Part shown: positions 1-10,753 of the stretch, piece by piece
Position numbering within the stretch: position 1 is the stretch's first letter
Layout: each line of letters opens with the position of its first letter
Source of the DNA: Agapetus fuscipes
Taxonomy: Eukaryota > Arthropoda > Insecta > Trichoptera > Glossosomatidae
Assembly: GCA_951799405.1 (NCBI GenBank)
Contig: OX637345.1
Location: forward strand, 4,836,001 to 4,900,000
Direction: 5' to 3'
DNA length: 64,000 nt
Translations under genes and position numbers: made by a program
The notes under the pieces: model-generated
The model's input: only the letters and a program-made list of their open reading frames with translations
The model's database searches: none
What the model was told of the DNA's origin: nothing

Positions 1-55
1 GAACCGATTTTTACAGCACGGGTGGTCAGCCTCGTACCAACCTATCAGTCAAGGA
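1..55 (-). mobile_element. Repeat C, 5' end, cut by the window edge
   Basis: The first bases match the head of the C repeat read leftward (complement of CCTTGACTGATAGGTTGG, then the GGCTGACC and GGTTC words). The remainder lies outside the window. Confidence 0.8.
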
Positions 56-161
56 GCACAAAAAATTATAAATGATTTACAAAAAATTCATAATGAGACA
101 TTACAAATTAAAATTAAAATAAAGTGAAATTAAAATTAATATTACACTTAGAATTAATGCC

Positions 162-542
162 CTAGCCGCCATTGTTGCAAATCAACCGCCATTCCTTTCG
201 GTCCTTACATACTTCTTTCATTTCATTCAGAGTCATAATCTTTTTCATGCACTCTCTCCTTTTGTTATGACTCTGAATATCCCATTCATTCGCTATTTCG
301 GAAATTTGATCCATCCATACTTTTCTCGGTCTTCCCCTACCACGGCTTCCATTCATAGTTGCAGCGTACACTCTCTTTGTCAGTCTTTCATCATTCATTC
401 TTTCTATATGTCCAAACCATTTTAACAAACCCCTTTTGATTTTTACTTTTATACTTTCCCTTGCACCACATTCTTCTCTCACTAACTCATTCCTCACCCT
501 ATCTTTCCGTTTTATTCCAATCATACTTCTTAGAAAGTCCAT
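162..542 (-). pseudogene. Non-LTR retrotransposon ORF2 C-terminal tail
   Basis: An open frame of 126 codons reads leftward with the tail typical of insect non-LTR reverse transcriptase polyproteins: LLKWFGHIERMNDERLTKRVY, then GRGRPRKVWMDQI, NKRRECMKK and EVCKDRKEWRLIC. No RT catalytic core (YxDD) is present, so this is a strongly 5'-truncated copy. Related fragments lie at 23690-24405, 33720-33855, 39552-39850, 46867-47430 and 57677-58215. The family is recognised from its C-terminal words; I cannot assign a clade. It is not a functional gene. Confidence 0.75.
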
Positions 543-845
543 TCAGACTTGTAAATGGAAGGTTGTGGATTCGGATCCCAGTGGAGCACAAAAATGTATA
601 CCATTTATGTTTCGAATGTGCTCTTCGCTGAGTTGAAAAAATTATAAGCCTTTATCAAAGACCGGTCACTGAAAGGTCAATCCAACCTTACAACAACTGG
701 GTCTTGCTTGAGAATTGACGATTTCTACAGCGACGACCAAGCTCGCAGAGGGCTCTTGAGGTGTGATACACACAAAAACAGCGCTCACCAAATAAATCAT
801 CCTATTATTTATATTTTTTTAAAGGTTATTATTATTATTTTTTTT
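541..845 (+). mobile_element. SINE-A, 5'-truncated, with TTA-type tail
   Basis: Starts inside the tRNA-like head (ACTTGTAAATGGAAGGTTG, B-box-like GGATTCGGATCCC) and runs through the body (CTCTTCGCTGAGTTGAAAAA, ACCGGTCACTGAAAGG, CTGGGTCTTGCTTGAGAATT) to the tail GCGCTCACCAAATAAATCATCC plus TTATTATT. The A-box end is missing. It abuts the LINE tail at 162-542. Confidence 0.75.
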
Positions 846-940
846 TTTTTTTAAATATGTTTTGTAGTTTTTTAATTTTTTACTGTTTAATTGTTTAGAG
901 TTTATTTGTTTTATATATTTGAATGTATTAATTGCTTGTG

Positions 941-1207
941 TTCCTTGACTGATTGGTATGCGGCTGACCACCCATACTGTAAAAAATGGTTCACTTTGCC
1001 AATGTCACCCCTGCTTCAAGGAAGGTCGGCAAGAGTTGCAGGGCTTATGTCCATTTGCGAATTGGGTTTTTATATTGTAGGTCCACATGCTGCATGTGTG
1101 AACGCGAAATTATGCGTGTCTGCTTGTGGGAATGCATTTAATATGAATCTCAAACGATACATATCCTTGCAGCTTAGATTTAGATTTAGATTTAGATTGT
1201 TAGATTG
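941..1207 (+). mobile_element. Repeat C, near full length
   Basis: Runs from TTCCTTGACTGATTGGTATG through GGTTCACTTTGCCAATGTCA and GAAGGTCGGCAAGAGTTGCA to the 3' tail CTTAGATTTAGATTTAGATT. There are no terminal inverted repeats; the short tandem tail suggests a retroposed, SINE-like element. This is one of the best-preserved copies. Confidence 0.85.
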
Positions 1208-1256
1208 AATCAGCACCTACTAAGTTTTAATTGATAGATAACTTTCTGTCTAAAAT

Positions 1257-1458
1257 CTAGAATATAAGTTGCAAATATATATTTAAATTTCAAATTTATA
1301 CTAAATGCATGCTCACAGACGTGTAAGTTCGTGCTTACAAATACTGCATGTGTAATTTATTATAAATTAAAATCCAAACCTCAAACGAACATAAATATAC
1401 CCTGCAATTTTTGCTGACCTTCCTTGAAAAAGGTGGAACATTAGCAAAGTGAACTATA
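1257..1458 (-). mobile_element. Repeat C, 5'-truncated
   Basis: Reverse-oriented copy with the 3' end (ATAAGTTGCAAATATA) on the left. The body is recognisable to the AAAGTGAACTATAAAA word; the head is missing. Confidence 0.7.
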
Positions 1459-1869
1459 AAACTAGATTACAGGCGTTACTCCACTGGAATTATAAGAATA
1501 TCATGCTGTATGCGTACCCACTGAGAGAGCACAATTCGACGCGACTATCACTCGCCGATCTGACTATCCGAGTTCGCTATCTTATCTGGAAGACAAGGAT
1601 CTGGCCACGCTTCGCCAGGATCGCGTGGTGGATGACGGGGAAGGGACGAGGGGTGAGAAGACAAGGGACAAGAAGTATGAAGAAGAAGGAATAACAAAAA
1701 GTAGTCCAGACTAGAAGGGAGAGTAATTAGACAAAATTGTTATTCATTGTAGCGTCTTTATTCATATGTAGTTCCCCTATATTTAAATACGAAAGTATTA
1801 TCTGAAGATAAATATTTCAACGAGTGGTAAGGCGCTAATGAACAAAGTATTCATTTTTACACAATGTAT
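1459..1869. other. Unassigned sequence
   Basis: An 81-codon open frame spans 1449-1694, but its product (ending in a K/R-rich segment) matches nothing I know. The rest is AT-rich. I see no signal of a gene. Confidence 0.4.
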
Positions 1870-2303
1870 TGTAATGTTTTTGGGTTTTGAAAGTCTCTAA
1901 ATTAAAACATACAGGTCTTCTTTCAGGATCTTTATTTGCACTTAATTTATTTTTACAATTCATATTTATTTTTAACACTTTTAGTAACTCAAATTTATTC
2001 TCACAGTTCAGTATCGCTTACACTCTTTAATCGAAGGCAACTATCTCACTGACCAGGTGCACTCAACATTACGCCTTATATACTTCACAGACAGAAGTCT
2101 CTAGTGACTAATTTGCCATCAAAGCTCTCGAACATTCTACCAACTTCAAGAGTACAAAAGAATCATTTAATTTCTAGATTTCTTAAGCCTATAATTATTG
2201 CTACCTACGGTGTACACCTATATCAATCTACTTTTGACATAATACTATAATAACTATCACTACCTACGATGTACACCTATATTAATCTACTATTTACATA
2301 ACA
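1870..2303 (-). mobile_element. Solo LTR, same superfamily as the gypsy element at 50272-57478
   Basis: Begins TGTAATGTTTTTGGG and ends ATTTACATAACA, matching the ends of the LTRs at 50272 and 57005 (TGTTACGAAATTAGGG ... ATTTACATAACA). Read leftward it has a TATA box (GTATATAAGG, complement at about 2072-2082) and AATAAA (complement TTTATT at 1931-1936) at spacings like those in the complete element. No internal coding region adjoins it. The flanking bases (GTAT, CGAT) do not form a clean duplication. Confidence 0.7.
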
Positions 2304-2331
2304 CGATGTACTCCTTCATTAATAGATCGGT

Positions 2332-3320
2332 ATGGGATTAAATGGTTCACTTTCCCACAAAACAGAGGTTATATGGTTTGCTTCGAGAAGAAGACAGCAT
2401 TTGATACCTGTCGGTGACCTGGCTGTTGGTGGGGTGTGTGTTAGGCCTAGCACATCCGTAAGGATTCTTGGAGCCGTCGTGGACAGTGGCCTGTCAATGG
2501 AGCAGCATATCGGTACCACAGTTGGGTCTTGCTTTTATCATCTTAGACAGATCAAGACAGTCAAACGATACTTACCGAATGACTGTTTAAAAACCTTAAT
2601 ATCTTCACTGATTCTGTCTAGGATTGATTATTGCAACGCGATTCTGATAGGTTTGCCACATACGCAGCTGAACAGGCTGCAGTCTGTAATGAGGGCGTCA
2701 GCGCGTGTTGTGTTCGGTGCTGGAAAATACGACAGCTGTACACCTCTCCTGCGGGATCTACATTGGTTACCGTTTGAGGCCCGAATACAATACAAAGTGT
2801 GTACCCTCATGTACAAGGCTGTCACTGGTGTGGCGCCAGATTATATCAGGGAGATGTGCTGTTTCAGAGATTTGGGGGACAGGCATCGTGCTCTGCGATC
2901 TGCGCAGAGTGCGGCCCATGAGCTGGTTCTGCCGTACAGAGTACGAAAAACTTTCTATGGGGATCGTGCTCTGTGCCATGCAGGTCCCAAGCTCTGGAAT
3001 GAGTTGCCTCTGATTCTCAGGCAGGCCTCTGACCTCGACGGTTTCAAGCGAAGCCTAAAGACACACCTATTTGAGATTTTTTATAATATTTGACTATTTT
3101 TTGACTCTTTTAATTTAATTTGTATAATTTTTTACTTTTTAATTTCATTATTTGACCTAGCGACATTTTTATTAATTTCATTGTTCTGTTATTTTAAAAT
3201 TGTTTTTAATTCTGTTTTCAATTTTACATTGTATTATATTTTATTTTATAATCTAATATTTGTAAAGCGCCCTCGAGGTGATGTCACATGACGGCGCTGT
3301 ATAAATTACCAAAAATTAAA
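2332..3320 (+). pseudogene. CR1/L2-type LINE, 5'-truncated RT C-terminus plus 3' UTR
   Basis: A 253-codon open frame to 3093 carries the region downstream of the RT catalytic motif in CR1/L2-like elements: KTEVIWFASRR, VRILGAVVDSGLSMEQHI, LILSRIDYCNAILIGLP, RLQSVMRASARVV, LHWLPFEARIQYKV, PKLWNELPL and FKRSLKTHLF at the end. The YADD box and the endonuclease are absent, so it is a 5'-truncated insertion. The 3' UTR ends near 3320 with TAAAGCGCCCTCGAGG, then GGCGCTGTATAAAT, a hairpin and terminus typical of CR1/L2 relatives, followed by AAATTA repeats. The frame is intact through this segment, so the copy is not very old. It begins within 30 bp of the solo LTR at 1870-2303. Confidence 0.85.
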
Positions 3321-3329
3321 TTAATTAAT

Positions 3330-3381
3330 TTCCCAATGTCACCCTTGTTTCAGAGAAGGTCTGCAAAAGTTGCAGCAATAA
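3330..3381 (+). mobile_element. Repeat C fragment
   Basis: CCAATGTCACCCTTGTTTCA and AAGGTCTGCAAAAGTTGCAG match the middle of C. Only about 50 bp remain, directly after the CR1 3' end. Confidence 0.6.
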
Positions 3382-3453
3382 ACAAAAATAACGAAATATA
3401 GTATTATTACGATTTATGGATTATTTATGGATAATAATTTATGGATATTATAG

Positions 3454-3702
3454 TTCCTTGACTTATAGGTTGGTATGCGGCTGACTGTAAAAAAAATGGT
3501 TCACTTTGCCAATGTCACCCCTGTTTCAGGGAAGGACGGCAAGAGTTGCAGAGCTTATGTTCATTTGAGATTGGATTTTTATATTGTAGGTCCACATGCG
3601 GTATGTGTTAGCGCGAAATTATACATGTCTGCTTGTGGGAATGCATTTAATATAATCTTAAATGATATATATCTTTGCAGCTTAGATTAGATTAGATTAG
3701 AT
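3454..3702 (+). mobile_element. Repeat C, near full length
   Basis: Starts TTCCTTGACTTATAGGTTGG and ends CTTAGATTAGATTAGATTAG. About ten bases are missing after GGCTGAC. Confidence 0.85.
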
Positions 3703-3749
3703 GGATTCAATTTAATAAAAACTTCGGTTGATTTATTTCACAGAATTTA

Positions 3750-3995
3750 TTTAAGGATTCTGTTCACATTTGGTACGTTCATAGAGCTAACTTCTGCTCG
3801 CAAGTTCGATATAAGTCTAACGCTACAGAAAGCTTTGGCTCTTTGTATAGCATAGCATAAGGATGGTTTTCGAAACATTAGGAATTGGAGCATGCAAGAT
3901 TTTTCCAAACTATTTAGAATATGCGAGAAAATACTCACACCATCGAACAAATACAAGTGCAATTATTTAAACACCTACATCTAGAGACACAGACA
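3750..3995 (+). repeat. Dispersed repeat G (also at 6115-6440 and about 19210-19290)
   Basis: The CACACCATCGAACAAATACA word and AACACCTACATCTAGAGACA recur inverted or direct at 6115-6440, and CATCTAGAGATCACACACAGG recurs near 19240. It is probably an old LINE fragment; the translations give no recognised motif. Confidence 0.4.
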
Positions 3996-3999
3996 CTCT

Positions 4000-4500
4000 C
4001 ACACAAGTAAAAACATACAGACACACAATCATACATTCGTAACAATATCTTGTGTGCCTTTGACATGAATCTTTCACACAAAAAAACAATGATCCGTGGA
4101 TAAGCTACGGATCAAACGTGTTTTGAATAGCTCTGTAAGATACGATAACTAAGTGCCTTTTTGATACAATAATTCAATGGTTTCTGAACGAATTTGAATG
4201 TACAACTTTTTTCATCACTCGACGAGCAAACATCACACCAGTATACTGCCCTGCTTACCAAAAAGGCAGTATCTGCAAAATGTTTGTTCTGAGATAATCG
4301 ACTTCAAACCTAGGAATTGTATGATTTTAAGTACACTTACTGCTAGTCTGTGTGCTTATATCTCAGTAACCATAGGAGATCCTGCTTTTTTACTGAGCTT
4401 ATTGGATTCAGCGTCGTTTAAAATATGGAAATACATATATAACTCAATATCGAAAAAAAATCAGTTACTGCCTTCTTTCTTAGCAGGGCAGCATAGCAAG
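4000..4500. other. Unassigned AT-rich stretch
   Basis: Contains CA-rich sequence near 4010-4080. A GATCCGTGGATAAGCTACGG segment (about 4090-4135) resembles the right arm of the fold-back element at 24748-24834. No gene seen. Confidence 0.35.
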
Positions 4501-4748
4501 CTATAATCTATAATCTAAGTTGCAAGGATCTATTCATTTAAAGTTTTCAAATGCATGCCCACAAACAAACACGTGCAGTTCAAGCTTACAAATGCTAAAT
4601 GTGTACTTAAAAATAAAATCCAAACCCCAAATGAACATAAGCCCTACAACTTTTGCCGACCTTCCCTGACAGAGGGGTGACATTGGCAAAGTGAGCCATT
4701 TTTTACAGTATGGGTGGTCAGCCTCATCCCAACCTAGTTATAAGTCAA
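4500..4748 (-). mobile_element. Repeat C, full length, first of a same-strand pair
   Basis: Left end is the 3' tail (ATAATCTATAATCTAAGTTGC); right end is the head (complement of GACTTATAACTAGGTTGGG). It sits head-to-tail against the next copy with no spacer. Confidence 0.85.
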
Positions 4749-5006
4749 GCTATAATAATCTATAATCTATAATCTAAGTTGCAAAGATATATTCATTTAA
4801 AGCTCTCAGATGTATGCCCACAAACCAACAAGTGTAGTTCGCGCTTACAAATGCTGAATGTGTACTTACAAATAAAATCCAAGCCTCAAATGAACATAAG
4901 CCCCACAACTTTTGCCGACCTTCCCTGAAACAGGGGTGACATTGGCAAAGTGAACCATTTTTTACAGTATGGGTGGTCAGCCTCATACCAACCTATAAGT
5001 CAAGGA
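4749..5006 (-). mobile_element. Repeat C, full length, second of the pair
   Basis: The tail AATCTATAATCTATAATC lies directly against the head of the previous copy. The pair is a natural dimer, the arrangement from which the 62-64 kb satellite could arise. Confidence 0.85.
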
Positions 5007-6110
5007 AAAAGCAATAACGGAATATTTGTCTGCCTTTTACTAAGCAACCCAGCCGAGCTTTGTCATAATATTATACTTGCAATTCATGTGCAGAAGTCAT
5101 TCATCCAATAGCTACTACAATATGGTAAAGTAAAACACCGTAGTATGGATATTCCATTAGATTATTCTGTATCTCCAGAGGCATGCCCATCATTGGACAC
5201 AGAACCAGCCACAGATTGAAACGTCCAGATCGCTGCCTTAGTTCTTGTTTGCCGTATAGACCACTAAGCAAATTTTACAGGAGCAATGTTTTTGGGTTTT
5301 GTTATTGTAATTGACAAAATCGTAATTCAATTACCTATTTTACCTAAAATACTGTAGGTCTGGCATTATAATAACCCATACAAATCATTATAATTTTTCG
5401 CTTATTAATCTTAATCATTATAATTAATTCGCGACAATCTTTTAGTAAAATGCATATAAAATACAACAATGTGCCGGTGTGACGTCATCCCCACGCGCGT
5501 CTGTGATTGGCTTACAATTGTAAATGACGCAGTCACATATGCGCTTCCAGCGCTTAGAGAATATACGGCACTCAAACACTGAAATAAAATTTCGAACACA
5601 GAATATCGTATCTGAAAATGATTAATACCTCGCACATTTGAAGACAAATACGAATTATTCTTAGCTCAGATTGTGTAGAATTTGATTCTTTAGACAAGAC
5701 AACTGCATTAAAAGGTCATATTTGACAAAATTGATCTATACGGCAAACAAGAACTGGGGGAGCGAGATTGCCATCCATCATCAATGGTCACATTTCCATC
5801 GTCCCAGTGATTTATTCCGCCGCAAACAGATCATGCGTCCACTGCCATATGACTTCATCCATCTCCGAGGGACTCCTCATCATAATACTCGCATGGTTCT
5901 GCCCGTAGACGGCGTCTTCATTATTCAAATATCGCTGATATGATCATGTGCGTTTGCAAGTGCCGGGTTCACATGCAAGACGGCTTGAATTTTGAGGTTA
6001 ATTTAAAAAAAAACTGCAATAGATTATCCTCTTGAAAATTATGCAAGCAAATTGAAACTTGAGGTGAAATATATGCTTAATTTGTAAAAAATAATTTACT
6101 CTGTTATTCT
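5007..6110. other. Unassigned sequence
   Basis: A slightly GC-richer patch at about 5470-5560 (GTGACGTCATCCCCACGCGC) is the only local feature. Open frames are short and unrecognised. Confidence 0.35.
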
Positions 6111-6114
6111 TCTG

Positions 6115-6440
6115 CTGTTTTTATGTTTTTCTTGTGTCTTTATGTAAGAGTTTAAATAATTGTACTTGTATCTGTTCGATGGTGTGAGTATTTTGAAAAT
6201 TATGAATAAAATATTCTGGCAGAATCTCGCATGTCCCAGTTCCCAATGTTTCAAAAATCATCCTAATGCCATGCCATATAAAAGGCGAAAGCTGTCTGTA
6301 GCGTGAGACTTGTATAGGAGCTGGTGAGCTATACAGTAGCAAAGTGCAATACATTAGTCTGTTTTAACGAAATCTTAATTTTTTTTTATTAAATAGAGCA
6401 ATCACTGGTACAATTATCCAAACACCTACATCAAGAGACA
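6115..6440 (-). repeat. Dispersed repeat G, longer copy
   Basis: Shares ATTGTACTTGTATCTGTTCG and GGTGTGAGTATTTTG with the inverted copy at 3900-3970, and AAACACCTACATCAAGAGAC with 3969. The leftward reading encodes a 77-residue frame (IWHGIRMIFETLGTGTCEIL); a LINE remnant is possible. Followed by a CA microsatellite at 6465-6488. Confidence 0.4.
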
Positions 6441-6490
6441 CACTCAGACTCACACAGGTAAAAAAAACACACACACACACACACACAATC

Positions 6491-6720
6491 GACCGGTCCA
6501 TGTTCCAATGGGCAACACTTCGGACTCGTAAATGGAAGGTTGTGGTCTCAAATCAGGGCGGAGCACAAAAAAACTACAATTTATATCTTCAAATATGCTC
6601 TTTGCGGGGTTGAAAAATTCATAAAACATTTACCAAAGACCGGTGGCTTAAGGCTCATACAGCCTTATAGCAATTGGGTCTTGCTTGACTATTGGCGCTT
6701 TGCAGTGATGACCAACTCGT
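6491..6720 (+). mobile_element. SINE-A with D-type tail, first part
   Basis: The head GACCGGTCCATGTTCCAATG is followed by CTTCGGACTCGTAAATGGAA, the body and CTTGCTTGACTATTGGCGCT. At the point where other copies switch to a TTA tail (about 6720) this one continues into unit D. Confidence 0.8.
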
Positions 6721-7075
6721 AAACAACACCTCTGCGGCACTAAAACAAGTGTCATAGACCCTTACGGGGCTATTCTTAGACATTTTAGTCGCCAGTTGAG
6801 CCCACGGCCACGCTTTGACAAACTAATGATGCGTTTGTATGAAGACCTGTCAATCCAAGATGGCCGCAAGTGAACAGCTGATTATACTTCTTACAAATAT
6901 TACCGATATTCGGTAGGTAAAAATGACCGTGGTGATGAGACTTTCAGGACAGGCATCATTAGTTTGCCAAAGCGTGGGCTCAACTGACGACTAAAATGTC
7001 TAAGAATACCCCCGTTAGAATCTTTGAAATCTAGGGGGTCTCCCGCAAAGGATTTCTTAAAAAAATCACACATTT
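6721..7075 (+). mobile_element. D tail of the SINE, split by a MITE
   Basis: Left part: AACACCTCTGCGGCACTAAA and AAGTGTCATAGACCC, ending at 6764. Right part from 7015: GAATCTTTGAAATCTAGGGG and TCTCCCGCAAAGGATTTC. The two halves join cleanly in uninterrupted copies (e.g. 32440-32530). Confidence 0.75.
6765..7014. mobile_element. 250-bp Harbinger-like MITE with TTA target duplication
   Basis: Inverted ends CGGGGCTATTCTTAGACATT and the complement of GTCTAAGAATACCCCCG extend about 65 bp inward, including GTTGAGCCCACG and AACTAATGATG. TTA flanks both ends (6762-6764 and 7015-7017) and the host unit D is restored by its removal. A 3-bp TTA duplication and G-rich ends fit PIF/Harbinger (Tourist-like) elements. 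There is no transposase. A fragment of the same family lies at 13207-13340. Confidence 0.75.
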
Positions 7076-7084
7076 GTAACATTT

Positions 7085-7330
7085 GCAGCTAAGATTGTAG
7101 ATATGGTTCAGGTCCCGTACTGCTGTTGAATCCGGCTCCGCAAATTTTGCATGTCCCAGAGCCTCGCGGCCACACCGCCTGAATAATGCAGACCCTGCCC
7201 GCCATTACACCAGCCTGACTGACAGCCCGAGCACATGTGACTGTCTTTCCTGTCTCTATCCATGGCTGCACAGCAACATGAGGACTTGCAGACACCGCTG
7301 CTGACTGAATTTGGAGAAATTTGCAGACGA
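7085..7330. other. GC-richer unassigned island
   Basis: Markedly less AT-rich than its surroundings (GCAGACCCTGCCCGCCATTA). A 68-codon leftward frame spans it with no recognised motif. It could be a fragment of an unrecognised repeat or an exon remnant. Confidence 0.3.
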
Positions 7331-7702
7331 TTGACTGGTTTTGTAGTGGTGATGTGAATGTGCTATTCCTTTATTTAGCCAGGCGTTCTGTTAGCTTAGT
7401 CAGAAGCTAAAGCGCGTCTGTGAATAATGGAGCTGGTCTTGTGGGAAAGTCAGTGAAAGATAAACTGATTGACATATGTACTTTTTTTTCGGGTTTTGTA
7501 TCCGTGTTCTTGTTTTTGGTAGTTATTTTTACTTTTTAAAATTTACACCGACGTTTCGCTCATTACTTTATTATTTGGTTGTATTTATTTATGTGATTAT
7601 TTGGGAGTAAATGTTTTAAAAAAGTGTCCCAGAGGAGCTGGAGGGGAAACGTAAATATAACGTTCATCAAAGTGCTATACAAATTGTACAATGTTCATCA
7701 AC
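7331..7702. other. Unassigned AT-rich stretch
   Basis: Includes ACCGACGTTTCGCTCATTAC near 7547, which resembles the GAAAC end of the stem-loop motif described at 10816 but lacks the CTGANGA half. No gene seen. Confidence 0.35.
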
Positions 7703-7996
7703 TAAACTACACATACAGTGGCACTTCTTGTTGCGTTATCCCCGAAGGTTTTCGCATGTGGCGGGTGGAATCTATTTTTTTTCAGGGAAGGGGGCCGGCC
7801 TTACGCCAACCACTTCAGTTGGAGCGGTGGTTTTCCAGCTTCTAAGGCAGCTGGTACTCATTTCTTGTGAAGTGTTTTATTTAGGGCTTTGAAATAAACG
7901 CCGAAACAGAAAATCATTACTGACACCATCGGTGGTATTTGAACCTGAGCTCTCGGCATGGAATGCAACTCTACCAACTGGGCTATTGACCTGATA
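7703..7996 (-). mobile_element. SINE-B, full length
   Basis: Read leftward: a degenerate tRNA-like head (complement of AACTCTACCAACTGGGCTAT and of GGTATTTGAACCTGAGC), then CGTTTCGGTGTTTATTTC-like sequence, AGCCTTCACAAGAAATG-like sequence, GTGGTTGGCGTAAGGCCGGC and the terminal CACTGTATGTGTAGTTTA. Confidence 0.75.
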
Positions 7997-8006
7997 ATGT
8001 TTCAGA

Positions 8007-8200
8007 AGGAATCGCAGTATTGTATTAGGCTACCAGAAGATAGGAAGAGTACAAACATCTTAAATTCTCTAATTTCCTCCTACACCATTTCACTTACAAT
8101 GTATTAGGCTACCAGGAGACAAGAAGAGAACAAACATTTTTAATTTCCTCCTACATTATTCGGCTTACAATGTATCAGGCTAGCAGGAAGTGGAAGAGCA
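8007..8200. repeat. Three-copy imperfect tandem repeat
   Basis: TGTATTAGGCTACCAGAAG (8014), TGTATTAGGCTACCAGGAG (8099) and TGTATCAGGCTAGCAGGAAG (8170) each head a unit of about 70-85 bp containing TTTCCTCCTACA. Confidence 0.7.
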
Positions 8201-8848
8201 ACAGCTGGTATTGATTGATGAGAGGGGGCCGGGCTTGCGGCGCACCGCCACTAGGCCATTGGTCGGCACCGACCTATAGAAGCGCTCTAAGCGTGTACTC
8301 ATTACCCCTCTCATCTCATGTACTCCTGGTAATTAGACTGGTGAAATCAGAACATAGTGCGCGTGGTTTTTACTCTCTAAATATAATCTATCAGATGTCA
8401 TTGTAGCCTATTCGTCTTGTTTATTAAACCTTTGATTCAATGCTAAAAAAACACATTCTTCAGCTAAGAAAAACACATAAAACACGATAAGTGAGAGCTG
8501 TTTCCGACAGAGCTTTTGCATTTGAACAGTACAGCGGTTGATTTATATCTCTCCTTTCAAGGGGTCAAGGGAATTATACAGATTATTCTCGTAACTAAGA
8601 GAATCGTTATATACCACCTCGCTGAATTTTACCAGAAAATTCACTTCAACACTTAATTAATCTTGAACAAATAAAAAATATTATTAAGTACTGACAATCT
8701 AAGACAAACCAAACACAATACTTCCAATTTAATCTCTGTATATTTGTAACAATACATTGAAATTAGTTTAAAAGAAATTAGCTTACGGCATGGGTATATG
8801 CTATGAGCCCCACCTGCCAACCGGACCTGTCACCACAGAGTTGTTGAA
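8201..8848. other. Unassigned sequence
   Basis: A short GC-rich piece at 8220-8300 is followed by AT-rich DNA. No motif recognised. Confidence 0.35.
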
Positions 8849-9003
8849 ATTTTTTTTAAAGAAATCCTGGCGAGACTCCCTAGATTTCAGAGACTCTAGG
8901 GGGCTATGACACTGTCTTGTAACGCCGCAGGGGTGTTGTTTACGAGCTTGGTCGTCGCTACAAGGCGCCAATACTCAAGCAATACCCAGTTGCAATTGGA
9001 TGG
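8849..9003 (-). mobile_element. SINE-A 3' half with D tail
   Basis: Leftward: complement of CCAATACTCAAGCAATACCC, then AAGCTCGTAAACAACACC, CTGCGGCGTTACAAGACA, CTCTGAAATCTAGGGAGTC and GGATTTCTTTAAAAAAA. This is a second independent example of the A-to-D junction. Confidence 0.75.
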
Positions 9004-9294
9004 GTAGATAAGTATTTGTCCTGACACATAAACGGTGCCACTAGTATTAAATGCATATGATTTTCAGTTATAACCATTCTTTAAAAGGTATATGTATAAA
9101 TTTGGCAGCTGTCGGACCATTAGTTAATGAGATATAGTGTTTTGATTGAAGCGATTTTTGTTAGAGTGAAAAAAATGGATAAAAACGGATTTCGTGTGTT
9201 GATTCCTAACTGCTTTTTGATTTAAAAAAATTCTGTGCACACCAAACAATGGCTTGATAAATGTTACCCGGATTCAGCACCAGCACAATTATAT

Positions 9295-9470
9295 TATAAG
9301 GCTGGATGGACCTTTGGTGGCCGGTCCTTGGTAAAGGTTTATGAATTTTTCAACCCAACGAAGGTCATATTTGAAAATATAAATGGTATATTTTTTGTGC
9401 TCCGCCGGGATAAGAACCCACAGCCTTCCATTCAGAGTCCGAAGTGTTACCACTGAACTACGGACCGGTC
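9295..9470 (-). mobile_element. SINE-A, head and body
   Basis: The right end is the complete head (complement of CCACTGAACTACGGACCGGTC); the left end stops at the GGTCCATCCAGCCTTAT word. The tail is missing. Confidence 0.8.
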
Positions 9471-10400
9471 AACAAATACAAATTATGATTAGGTATCTTC
9501 CTAAGCTTCTACTCACTTCTAGAGGAGACTTATTATTAACTAGCACAGACAAACCAAACACAACTACTAACAACTTACATGTTCGTAATAATATGAAACG
9601 TGTATGTTCATCTATGCACCCGATAAGGCGTTCCGAGGTCGCTAGGGGTCACGAAAAAATATCCATTACACATTCAATACAAGGATATAGGAATGCCGGT
9701 TCATACTCGCCGTAATCTAAGTTAGATACGCGAACATTGTATCTGAGATAGTTGCTGCTATCTTAGATCTGAGCCCAACGGACACGGCGAGCACATACAT
9801 ATTGCATGGACATGCTGAACGTATGAGCGTATGACCTGCATCAAATTCCTATTCAAATATCTGTAATCTAAGTTGCAGAGACACCAGACGCGTGCTGTAA
9901 CAAAAAAAGAAGTTATAATCTAAGTTCCTTGACTAATAGGTTGGTATGAGGATATTACAATTGTTTCACTTTTGCCAGTGTCATCCATCGGTAAAAGGTG
10001 GTGGTCTGAATTTAATATGATAAATTGTATTAAAAGAAGAAGAATACGATTTTGACGTCTAATATCATTTTGTCTAACGACTAAAAAGTTAAAAGAGGAA
10101 GAAGACTTGTCTGACGTCTTATGTAATTTTTTTAGTGGCAAAACATTCACTCGTGTTCTACCAGCCCTACTGTCAACATGTGTTCGCGGCAGTGAGCCAA
10201 ATAAATGGCGTGCCAAAAAATACATCGAGTTTGATTTCTGCGAGTTGTAGTCCTCTTCACTTTTGCCCAGGATTCCTCTCTTCCCTAACATCCTTTCTTA
10301 TTCCTACATTTGAACCAGTTTTAGACCATGGCATTTTAGACGTGGCAAGGGGTTTTATGTTCATTTTGTTGTAAGTTCACATGTGTTAGAAACTTATACG
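9471..10400. other. Largely unassigned, with small C fragments
   Basis: Fragments of repeat C: a leftward 3' end at 9865-9885 (GTAATCTAAGTTGCAGAGA), a rightward head at 9923-9990 (TTCCTTGACTAATAGGTTGG) and a weak mid-piece at about 10370-10420. A 123-codon leftward frame at 9920-10291 is not recognised. Confidence 0.4.
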
Positions 10401-10753
10401 TGTCAGCTTTTATAAACATAAAAAAATTATGACATTATCATTTATTTTTAAAGAAATATGATTATTTGTGTATAAAATAATTTTTAAAAAAACTTACATT
10501 TTTGTAGAAGAAGAAAATCATGCCAGGTTTTTATCTGAAATAGAAAAAAAAACATTTAAAGAAGACTATATAGTAATTGACATTTCTTTTGAAAAAATAT
10601 ATTTCTTTAACTTTATGTTATAAGTATAAAAATGTTATTGAAATATATTTTTTATTATTTTTAAGCCAGCAAGAGAGTAACAATTTACTTTTTTAATATT
10701 TATAGAGTACAAAAACATTGTTTAAGTTGGAATTACGGTCGTCTGACATATTT
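10401..10753. other. AT-rich, nothing recognised
   Basis: Mostly A/T runs with no ORF or repeat match in the window. Confidence 0.4.
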
